A stretch of 5,796 nt of DNA, taken from NCBI GenBank assembly GCA_012270525.1, contig JAAXIE010000081.1, positions 1 through 5,796 on the forward strand. Direction: 5' to 3'. This DNA comes from Dehalococcoidia bacterium (GTDB lineage: Bacteria; Chloroflexota; Dehalococcoidia; UBA3495; JAAXIE01). Of this stretch, positions 1 through 5,275 are shown in pieces (the stretch's first letter is position 1; each line of letters opens with the position of its first letter). The position numbers and the translations under genes are program-made. The notes below the pieces were generated by a model. The model saw only the letters and a list, made by a program, of their open reading frames with translations. It was not told where the DNA came from and made no database searches.

Positions 1-1
1 G

Positions 2-850
2 GCTCCCGGCACCCGCGAGACCGACCTGCTGCAGCCGTCGAAGCAGGTGCAACACGTCCATGCCCTTCTCCTCACCGGAGGCAGTGCCTTCGGTCTGGCA
101 GCGGCCGACGGTGTGATGGCCTACCTGGAAGTGCAGAGTGTTGGCTTCCGGGTCGGGGCGAACGTCGTGCCCATCGTACCGTCTGCTGTTCTCTTCGATC
201 TCAACCTGATTAGCGGAGAGGTGCGTCCGACCCGGGAAACCGGCATCATGGCTTGTGAGAACGCCTCGTCAGGCGCGGTTCTTCAAGGCACCGTCGGTGC
301 TGGGACTGGGGCGACCGTCGGTAAAGCCCTCGGCATGGAGAGGGCCACCAAGGGAGGCATCGGCTCCGCAAGCGTTGCCCTGGGCGGTGGCGTGATCGTG
401 GCGGCCTTGGTGGCCGTGAATGCTTACGGAAGCGTTGTCGATCACCTCATTGGCGGAATCGTTGCTGGCCCCAGGGAGGAGCGCAATCCGGGCTTCTACG
501 ATACCCAGCGCTTGCTTGTCGAAGGGCGATGCGGGACGGGTGGCCCTGGAAAAGGCGAGAACACCACCATCGGCGTTGTAGCCACCAACGCCACCCTGAC
601 CAAGGGGCAGGCTAATCAGGTTGCGAGCATATCCCACGATGGCCTGGCACTGACCATACGACCCTGCCACACAACGCGCGATGGCGATACCATGTTTACC
701 ATTGCCACCTGCGCCAGCCAAGTCCCCGTCGATCTCACACAACTGGGAGCCGCTGCTGTCGAGGCGACCGCCCAGGCAGTGCTTAACGGTGTGTTATCCG
801 CCACGGGACTGGGCGGTGTCCCTTCTGCTGGGGAGTGGTCCAGTGGCTAG
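2..850 (+). CDS. P1 family peptidase (S58, DmpA/beta-aminopeptidase-like), 5' partial
   Basis: The reading frame is already open at the window edge, and 282 residues are visible. The family motif GTRETDLL sits in the first codons, so the true start lies upstream; by comparison with family length about 40-50 residues are missing. The GTG at 47 is an internal codon, not the start. Family hallmarks are LTGGSAFGLAAADGV near the visible N-terminus, a Gly/Ala-rich middle, and NTTIGVVATNA at about 560-592. S58 enzymes (DmpA, BapA, NylC) are N-terminal nucleophile hydrolases that cut themselves just before a Ser or Thr. Here the likely cleavage is between Asn (560-562) and Thr (563-565), giving alpha and beta chains. 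The downstream HDGLALTIRPCHT and DGDTMF blocks are also typical. Known members remove N-terminal residues, including beta-amino acids, from peptides or amides. The gene overlaps the next one by 8 bases and heads a pantothenate cluster. The family call is firm; the substrate is unknown. Confidence 0.93.
   Translation, partial: APGTRETDLLQPSKQVQHVHALLLTGGSAFGLAAADGVMAYLEVQSVGFRVGANVVPIVPSAVLFDLNLISGEVRPTRETGIMACENASSGAVLQGTVGAGTGATVGKALGMERATKGGIGSASVALGGGVIVAALVAVNAYGSVVDHLIGGIVAGPREERNPGFYDTQRLLVEGRCGTGGPGKGENTTIGVVATNATLTKGQANQVASISHDGLALTIRPCHTTRDGDTMFTIATCASQVPVDLTQLGAAAVEATAQAVLNGVLSATGLGGVPSAGEWSSG
830..835 (+). promoter_or_regulatory. Ribosome binding site for the DUF2520 gene
   Basis: GGGGAG lies 7 bases before GTG 843, inside the end of the peptidase gene. 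The alternative start, ATG 855, has only an AGGCGG run ending directly against it, which is too close to work well. This favours the GTG start. Confidence 0.5.
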
Positions 851-1724
851 GCGGATGGGGTTCATCGGAGCAGGCAAGCTGGCCACCGCAATGGCGATGG
901 CCCTGTGGACCCACGGGTACGAGGTATCCGCGGTGTCCAGCAGGGCGGAGGCCTCGGCCCTGCAGTTGGCCTCCCTGGTACCTACCGCAAAGCCAGTGGC
1001 CACCGTTGGCCAAGTGGCCGCCATGTGCGATCTGGTGTTCATCACAACCCCTGATGGTGCCATCGAGGAGGTGGCCCGTGCTGTGCGTTGGCACTCCGGC
1101 CAAGGAGTCGTCCACTGCAGCGGGGCCCTGTCACTGGAAGCATTGGCCAGTGCCTCTTCTGGGGGAGCGTCCATTGCTTCTTTCCATCCACTGCAGACCC
1201 TGTCGTGTATCGAGACGCCCCAGGAGGCCGCCGACCGCCTCTCCGGCATCTGCTACGCTCTCGATGGTGATGGATGGCTCGCAGAGTTCCTGGGGAAGTT
1301 GGCAATGGACTTGGGCGGGTATGTAGTACGGGTCGCCCCTGAAGACCGAGGCCTCTATCATCAGTCCGCGGTGTTCGCCTGTGGCTATGTCACAACGCTT
1401 CTGGATGCTGCAGAGCGGATGTGGACGGGCATGGGTCTCTCCCCACAGCAGGCACGATCAGCCTTGGGGGCCTTGGCCCATACCACCGTCACCAACTATC
1501 GTCGCGCTGGCGCAGCAGAGAGCGTCACAGGCCCCGTTGCCCGGGGTGACTCGGATACAGTTCAAGGCCAGTTGGAGTCCCTCGGGTCGCGCCTGCCCAG
1601 CTTGCTTCCCCTAGCAAGGGAACTGGGCATTGGGTCGCTGGCCTTTGCACCTGCGGGGGAACGTCAACGACTGACCGACGTCCTGGAGCGCTATGGGGAC
1701 GCAAACCCTGGCGCTCCATCGTAG
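843..1724 (+). CDS. Rossmann-like/DUF2520 protein, probable ketopantoate reductase (PanG-like)
   Basis: Taking GTG 843 as the start gives 293 residues; ATG 855 would give 289. The N-terminal Rossmann domain opens with GFIGAGKLATAMA (residues 6-18), the dinucleotide-binding glycine loop. It continues through ITTPD (67-71), HCSGALS (91-97) and SFHPLQT (113-119). The C-terminal helical DUF2520 half carries LYH (171-173) and TGPVARGD (229-236). This domain order and length are normal for the family. Such proteins resemble ketopantoate and 6-phosphogluconate dehydrogenases. A non-PanE ketopantoate reductase (PanG) from Francisella, with an Enterococcus homologue, is believed to be of this type, and actinobacterial DUF2520 genes often sit beside panC. 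Placement directly before panB and panC supports NAD(P)H-dependent reduction of ketopantoate to pantoate, the step otherwise missing here. The family is certain; the activity is inferred. Family-typical Lys and Asn positions are Arg169 and Gly181 here. Confidence 0.88.
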   Translation: MARRMGFIGAGKLATAMAMALWTHGYEVSAVSSRAEASALQLASLVPTAKPVATVGQVAAMCDLVFITTPDGAIEEVARAVRWHSGQGVVHCSGALSLEALASASSGGASIASFHPLQTLSCIETPQEAADRLSGICYALDGDGWLAEFLGKLAMDLGGYVVRVAPEDRGLYHQSAVFACGYVTTLLDAAERMWTGMGLSPQQARSALGALAHTTVTNYRRAGAAESVTGPVARGDSDTVQGQLESLGSRLPSLLPLARELGIGSLAFAPAGERQRLTDVLERYGDANPGAPS

Positions 1725-1764
1725 GGGCCCGGACGTCGGAGAACTCCCACAACGATATACGGGC

Positions 1765-1768
1765 GAGG
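1765..1768 (+). promoter_or_regulatory. Ribosome binding site for panB
   Basis: GAGG, within a GGGCGAGG run, lies 5 bases before ATG 1774 and marks that codon as the panB start. The in-frame ATG at 1693 lies inside the upstream gene and would add 27 residues that do not belong to the family. Confidence 0.6.
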
Positions 1769-1773
1769 TATGC

Positions 1774-2640
1774 ATGGCAGACGCGCATGTAGGAAGAGCA
1801 GTTACCGTCCGGGACATCCGCTCCATGAAGGAAGCGGGAGAGAAGATCCCCATGATCACGGCCTACGACTATACCACGGCCTACCAAGCCAACCTAGCCG
1901 GTATCCCTCTGCTGCTGGTGGGGGACAGCTTGGGCATGGTGGTCCTGGGGTACGACTCCACCATTCCGGTGACCATCGAAGACATGTTGCACCACACGAA
2001 GGCAGTGGTCCGAGGGTCTGGAAGGGCCCACGTGGTGGCGGACCTGCCCTTCATGTCCTACCAAGTTAGCGAGAGTCAAGCCCTAAGCAATGCAGGTCGC
2101 TTGGTGCAGGAGGGCGGTGCTCACTCGGTGAAGCTGGAAGGAGGTGAGAGGATTGCTCGCGTCGTAGAACGCATTGTGGGATGTGGCATTCCGGTAATGG
2201 GACACCTGGGCCTCACACCCCAGTCGATTCACGGTTTAAGTGGCTATCATGCCCAAGGACGGGCAGCCCAAGAGGCATCCCAGATGATACGAGACGCCTG
2301 CGCTCTTGAGGATGCTGGGGCCTATGCCGTGGTGCTAGAGTTGGTCCCTGCTTCCCTGGCTGGCATCATCACCCAGCGCCTCTCGATTCCCACCATCGGC
2401 ATCGGTGCCGGGCCGCTGTGCGATGGTCAAGTGCAAGTGACACATGACATGCTCGGGCTTTACACCCAGTTCCTCCCCAAGCACGCCAAACGTTTTGCCC
2501 GCCTAGGCGACGATATGACCGCTGCGTTTCGCACCTACGCCGACGAGGTCAAGGAAGGCTCATTTCCAACCAGCAGGGAGAGCGTCGAGATGAGCACCGA
2601 AGTGCTGCGCTCCGTGACCGGCTCCCTGCCTTCATGCTGA
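1774..2640 (+). CDS. panB: 3-methyl-2-oxobutanoate hydroxymethyltransferase
   Basis: Ketopantoate hydroxymethyltransferase transfers a one-carbon unit from 5,10-methylenetetrahydrofolate to 2-oxoisovalerate, the first committed step of pantothenate synthesis in the cytoplasm. The 288-residue product has normal family length and the full TIM-barrel motif series: TVRDIRSMK (11-19), IPMITAYDY (25-33), LLVGDSLGMV (47-56), VADLPFMSY (88-96), VKLEGG (119-124), VMGHLGLTPQS (141-151), VLELVP (187-192) and GIGAGPLCDGQV (209-220). Asp51, Asp90 and Glu122 match the metal ligands, and Glu189 matches the catalytic Glu, by comparison with the E. coli and M. tuberculosis enzymes. No key residue is missing. 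ATG 1774 is chosen because GAGG precedes it and the family block begins about ten residues later. The 49 bases after the DUF2520 gene show no convincing terminator, so cotranscription is likely. Confidence 0.98.
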   Translation: MADAHVGRAVTVRDIRSMKEAGEKIPMITAYDYTTAYQANLAGIPLLLVGDSLGMVVLGYDSTIPVTIEDMLHHTKAVVRGSGRAHVVADLPFMSYQVSESQALSNAGRLVQEGGAHSVKLEGGERIARVVERIVGCGIPVMGHLGLTPQSIHGLSGYHAQGRAAQEASQMIRDACALEDAGAYAVVLELVPASLAGIITQRLSIPTIGIGAGPLCDGQVQVTHDMLGLYTQFLPKHAKRFARLGDDMTAAFRTYADEVKEGSFPTSRESVEMSTEVLRSVTGSLPSC

Positions 2641-2646
2641 CTGGCG

Positions 2647-3489
2647 ATGCGAACCGTCGAGTCCAAGTCGGAGATGTGGCAGGCCTGTCTCGCTTCGGCC
2701 CGCCCGCTGGGTCTAGTGCCCACCATGGGGTCGCTCCATCCTGGCCACATGGCCTTGGTGCAGCAAGCCAGGGCCGAGTGCGCTACCGTCGCCGCCACCA
2801 TCTTCCTGAACCCCACCCAGTTCGGCCCCAACGAGGACCTGGACGCCTACCCTCGTACTGTGCACGCAGACCTCTCCATGCTGGAGCAGGCAGGCGTGGA
2901 CTTGGTCTTCATCCCCACATCGCGTGAGGTCTACCCCGAGGGCTTCAACACTTGGGTGGACGTACTTGGTCCTGCCCAGGGAGCCGAAGGCCTGTACCGC
3001 CCCAGACACTTCCGTGGCGTGGCTACCGTGGTCGCCAAGCTCTTCAATATAACGCGTCCCGATCGTGCCTACTTCGGCCAGAAGGACGGCCACCAGACCG
3101 CGGTCGTCCTGCAACTGGCCCGCGACCTCGACATGATGATTGAAGTCGTGGTGGTTCCCACAGTCCGCGAACAGAACGGACTAGCCCATAGCAGCCGCAA
3201 CGCCTACCTCAACCCTGAGCAACGCAGCGCGGCCGCCATTATCAATCGTGCCCTCTCGCAAGCGGGGGACCTCTGGGCATCAGGGGAACGCCATGCCGCG
3301 ACCATCACCAACCAAGTACGTCAGACCGTAGAGTCAGAGCCACTGGTAAGTGGCATCGATTACGTCTCTTTGACGGACTTGGAGACCATGACCGAAGTCG
3401 AACGTGTGGAGAGCCCCACCATGCTGGCCGTGGCAGTGCACATCGGCAACACCCGGCTCATCGACAACATAGTCCTTGGAAACCCCTGA
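2647..3489 (+). CDS. panC: Pantoate--beta-alanine ligase (pantothenate synthetase)
   Basis: PanC condenses pantoate with beta-alanine, using ATP through a pantoyl-adenylate, to give pantothenate. The 280-residue protein has the nucleotidyltransferase HIGH-type motif in PTMGSLHPGH (25-34, His31 and His34), FLNPTQFGPNEDL (53-65) with substrate-binding Asn55 and Gln58, FGQKDGHQ (143-150, Lys146 and Asp147) and the KMSKS-like loop GLAHSSRNAYL (178-188, Ser182, Ser183, Arg184). The usual KDxQQ reads KDGHQ: the first Gln is His149 while the functionally assigned second Gln is kept as Gln150. The start lies 6 bases after the panB stop and in the same frame, with no clear ribosome binding site, which suggests translation coupled to panB. 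It needs beta-alanine, yet no panD follows. Confidence 0.98.
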   Translation: MRTVESKSEMWQACLASARPLGLVPTMGSLHPGHMALVQQARAECATVAATIFLNPTQFGPNEDLDAYPRTVHADLSMLEQAGVDLVFIPTSREVYPEGFNTWVDVLGPAQGAEGLYRPRHFRGVATVVAKLFNITRPDRAYFGQKDGHQTAVVLQLARDLDMMIEVVVVPTVREQNGLAHSSRNAYLNPEQRSAAAIINRALSQAGDLWASGERHAATITNQVRQTVESEPLVSGIDYVSLTDLETMTEVERVESPTMLAVAVHIGNTRLIDNIVLGNP

Positions 3490-3509
3490 ACGTACCCAAT
3501 GGGCGCATT

Positions 3510-3540
3510 GCTCTCCCGCTAGAGGAAGCCTGGGAAGAGC
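3510..3540 (+). terminator. Imperfect stem-loop after panC, possible terminator
   Basis: GCTCTCCC (3510-3517) pairs with GGG (3532-3534) and AGAGC (3536-3540), with A3535 bulged. An inner GCT/AGC stem (3518-3520 with 3527-3529) closes a 6-base loop, and C3530-T3531 form a second bulge. That makes 11 pairs beginning 20 bases after the panC stop. No T-run follows, so intrinsic termination is uncertain; it could instead protect the 3' end of the pan mRNA. Confidence 0.35.
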
Positions 3541-3592
3541 GGGCTAAGTGCTTGGCAGACCCCGTTATGCCCGTGCACCCGGAGCGTTCAAC

Positions 3593-3621
3593 TTGACGCA
3601 AGGCACGCCCAACCCTAGAAT
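3593..3621 (+). promoter_or_regulatory. Sigma-70-type promoter for the VOC gene
   Basis: TTGACG (3593-3598) and TAGAAT (3616-3621) are separated by exactly 17 bases; each matches the consensus at five of six positions. The predicted transcription start is near 3628, about 30 bases before GTG 3659. The promoter lies between the hairpin after panC and the VOC gene, so the VOC gene probably has its own transcript. Confidence 0.6.
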
Positions 3622-3649
3622 CCACCCAACCTTCACCTCAGGCCCAACT

Positions 3650-3654
3650 GGGGG
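3650..3654 (+). promoter_or_regulatory. Ribosome binding site for the VOC gene
   Basis: GGGGG lies 4 bases before GTG 3659. Together with the promoter at 3593-3621 it sets the start at 3659 and rules out the in-frame GTG at 3548, which lies upstream of the predicted transcript. Confidence 0.5.
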
Positions 3655-3658
3655 TGCC

Positions 3659-4069
3659 GTGTCCTTCGAGATCACCGGATTCGACCATATGGTGCTCAAT
3701 TGCCGCGACGTGGAGAAAGCCCTCTGGTTCTACGGCGAGGTCCTGGGCATGGAGGTATTGCGACTTGACCACTACCGGGCGGGTAACTGTGGCTTCCCCT
3801 CGGTGCGGGCGAACGACGGGATTCTTATCGATCTTCCTCCTGACAACTCCACTGACCCTATCGTGGAGAACGTCGACCATTTCTGCTTGGTCATCGAACC
3901 CACCGACATGTTGGCCCTGCAGGGGGAACTGCGGGAACTTGGTCTTGACGTGGAGGAGCGAGAAGCGCACTACGCTTTCGGGGCCCAAGGCATGGGTTGG
4001 CAGTTCAAGCTCAAGGACCCCAACGGTCACAAGCTGGAACTCCGCTGCTATCCCGAAGGCCACCTGTAG
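3659..4069 (+). CDS. VOC family protein (glyoxalase/bleomycin resistance/dioxygenase fold)
   Basis: The product is 136 residues from GTG 3659, the normal size for a single-chain VOC protein with two beta-alpha-beta-beta-beta modules. Module one opens with FDHMVLNCRDVEKALWFYGE (8-27) and LGMEV; module two opens with VDHFCLVIEP (72-81) and ends KDPNGHKLELR (119-129). Candidate metal ligands stand at the usual positions: His10, Asp58, His74 and Glu127, so the protein is probably a metal-dependent enzyme rather than a binding protein. The superfamily includes glyoxalase I, extradiol dioxygenases, epimerases and fosfomycin-type resistance proteins, and the sequence alone does not choose among them. 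It has its own promoter, and its stop codon lies inside an inverted repeat. A flavin oxidoreductase gene follows after 70 bases, which hints at a role in breaking down or detoxifying small organic molecules. Confidence 0.9.
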   Translation: MSFEITGFDHMVLNCRDVEKALWFYGEVLGMEVLRLDHYRAGNCGFPSVRANDGILIDLPPDNSTDPIVENVDHFCLVIEPTDMLALQGELRELGLDVEEREAHYAFGAQGMGWQFKLKDPNGHKLELRCYPEGHL

Positions 4070-4089
4070 GCCAACTCCCGCAGGCCTAC
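4066..4089 (+). terminator. Perfect inverted repeat at the VOC stop codon, probable terminator
   Basis: GTAGGCC (4066-4072) and GGCCTAC (4083-4089) are perfect complements around a 10-base loop. The TAG stop (4067-4069) lies in the left arm. Only a TTT run (4092-4094) follows, so this would be a weak intrinsic terminator; it may act on both strands or allow read-through into the next gene. Confidence 0.45.
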
Positions 4090-4139
4090 CGTTTGAGCCC
4101 CAGTGCCTTGCATCAAACTGCCTCTTTGGATAACCGACC

Positions 4140-5192
4140 ATGAAGTATGCCATGTTCTCCCACGTCCAGTGGCCCGAAACCAAGAGCCCGGAGCAGGCCT
4201 ACCAGGAGATACTGGAGCAGGCGCAGTATGCTGAGGAACTGGGGTTTGAGTCCGTCTGGCTGGCGGAACACCATTTCACCCGCTACGGGCTAGCGCCCTC
4301 GCCCCTGGTGCTGGGTGCTTACCTGGCGGCTAGGACCAGCCGGATCCGCATCGGCACGGCCGTCATCATCCTTCCTCTGCACAATCTGGTGATGCTGGCT
4401 GAGCAGGTGGCCATGCTGGATGTCCTCACCGGTGGCCGGGTCGACGTGGGTGTGGGTCGTGGCGAGCCTCACCCCAGTCTGTGGGCTAACATGAACATCC
4501 CCCGCGAGGACAGCGAGGAGCGGTTCCAGGAAGCACTTGATCTGCTTCCGCAACTGTGGACCACCCAGAGGCTGGCCCACCAAGGCAAACACCACGAAAT
4601 CAACGACATTACGCTGGTTCCAACGGCCAAGCAGACGCCTCACCCGCCTATCTACATGGGCGTTTCGTGGAACGAGGACCGGCCACGGGAAGCCGTGGAC
4701 CGTGGCCATCGCATCATCTCCGGGGTGGTGCTCGATATCGAAGAGCACCTGCACATGCGGGATATCTACGACTCTCATGCCTCTGAATTGGGCACAGACC
4801 TGCGGGCATGGGACTGCCCGATGTTCGTACATACGCTGGTCGCCGACTCTAAGCAGCAGGCGGTGGATGATGCGCGCGAGGGCCTGATGTGGATGTACAA
4901 CATGATCGACTTCCGGCGCACGGTACATCACGGCAGCGATATGCACTACGACTTCCCCGCGTACCACGCCGGGCACCCCGACCCCTCCTTCACCTTTGAG
5001 CGCATCGCCAACAGAAAGTCTATCCTTGGCACCCCGGAAGAGGTAGCTGCCAGCATCAGGAAGCTGAACCGTGAAGGTGGCGTCGGCTATTACGGGTGCG
5101 ACTTCGGGTTCGGAGGCCTTCCCCACGACAAGGTGATGCGCTCCATGGAACGCTTCGGCCGCGAGGTCATGCCCCGGGTTGCCGAGGACTAG
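4140..5192 (+). CDS. LLM class flavin-dependent oxidoreductase (luciferase-like monooxygenase)
   Basis: This 350-residue protein covers the whole bacterial-luciferase-like TIM barrel. Recognisable blocks are YAEELGFESVWLAEHHF (30-46), TSRIRIGTAV (66-75), AEQVAMLDVLTGGRVDVGVGRG (87-108) and a C-terminal SILGTPEEVA segment. His44-His45 in the AEHH motif align with the region of LuxA His44, a catalytic residue. Family members use reduced FMN, or in some lineages F420, to oxidise or desulfonate organic substrates. The cofactor and substrate cannot be assigned here, although Chloroflexota, especially SAR202, carry many paralogues. ATG 4140 begins directly with the family N-terminus MKYAMFSH. Only a weak GGA precedes it at 9 bases. 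A 70-base gap with a possible weak terminator separates it from the VOC gene, so read-through or a separate weak promoter are both possible. Confidence 0.95.
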   Translation: MKYAMFSHVQWPETKSPEQAYQEILEQAQYAEELGFESVWLAEHHFTRYGLAPSPLVLGAYLAARTSRIRIGTAVIILPLHNLVMLAEQVAMLDVLTGGRVDVGVGRGEPHPSLWANMNIPREDSEERFQEALDLLPQLWTTQRLAHQGKHHEINDITLVPTAKQTPHPPIYMGVSWNEDRPREAVDRGHRIISGVVLDIEEHLHMRDIYDSHASELGTDLRAWDCPMFVHTLVADSKQQAVDDAREGLMWMYNMIDFRRTVHHGSDMHYDFPAYHAGHPDPSFTFERIANRKSILGTPEEVAASIRKLNREGGVGYYGCDFGFGGLPHDKVMRSMERFGREVMPRVAED

Positions 5193-5221
5193 GGTAAATC
5201 AGGGCTGAGATGGCCCTAGTC
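5187..5221 (+). terminator. Inverted repeat spanning the LLM gene stop, possible terminator or switch
   Basis: GACTAGGG (5187-5194) and CCCTAGTC (5214-5221) are perfect 8-base complements around a 19-base loop. The TAG stop (5190-5192) lies in the left arm. A competing hairpin, AGGGC (5201-5205) with GCCCT (5213-5217), uses part of the same right arm, so the two cannot form together. No T-run follows. The right arm overlaps the -35 region of the next candidate promoter. Confidence 0.4.
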
Positions 5222-5245
5222 ATCGCCTGGGCCTTGACATAGAAT
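5217..5245 (+). promoter_or_regulatory. Candidate promoter for the MetE-like gene
   Basis: TAGAAT (5240-5245) is the same -10 hexamer as in the VOC promoter. A weak -35, TAGTCA (5217-5222, four of six consensus bases), stands 17 bases upstream. The start would be near 5252, about 24 bases before ATG 5276. A perfect TTGACA (5234-5239) directly abuts the TAGAAT and cannot serve as its -35. Confidence 0.4.
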
Positions 5246-5275
5246 CACCTCAGCCCACCCTTCCGGAGGCGACCC

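Noticed and set aside
47..49. GTG at 47 as the start of the P1 peptidase
   Set aside because: The same frame is open to base 2 and already encodes the family motif GTRETDLL, so the gene is truncated by the window edge and the GTG is an internal Val codon.
681..842. In-frame extension of the DUF2520 gene back to ATG 681
   Set aside because: It would overlap about 170 bases of the peptidase gene and add residues before the glycine loop that normally begins the family; GTG 843 or ATG 855 fit.
1731..1761. Internal promoter before panB (GATATA-like -10)
   Set aside because: No acceptable -35 stands 16-18 bases upstream, and the tight gene spacing favours cotranscription.
1693..1773. ATG 1693 as the panB start
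   Set aside because: It lies inside the DUF2520 gene, lacks a ribosome binding site, and gives a leader unlike KPHMT N-termini; ATG 1774 has GAGG at the right distance.
4108..4134. Promoter TTGCAT / GATAAC before the LLM gene
   Set aside because: The spacer is only 15 bases and the hexamers match the consensus poorly; it would also put the transcript start on the ATG itself.
4290..5126. Long minus-strand open frame opposite the LLM gene (278 codons)
   Set aside because: It has no recognisable family motif, while the + strand frame encodes a complete conserved protein; this is a shadow frame in GC-rich coding DNA.
5234..5245. TTGACA directly followed by TAGAAT as one promoter
   Set aside because: The two hexamers abut with no spacer, so they cannot work as a -35/-10 pair.
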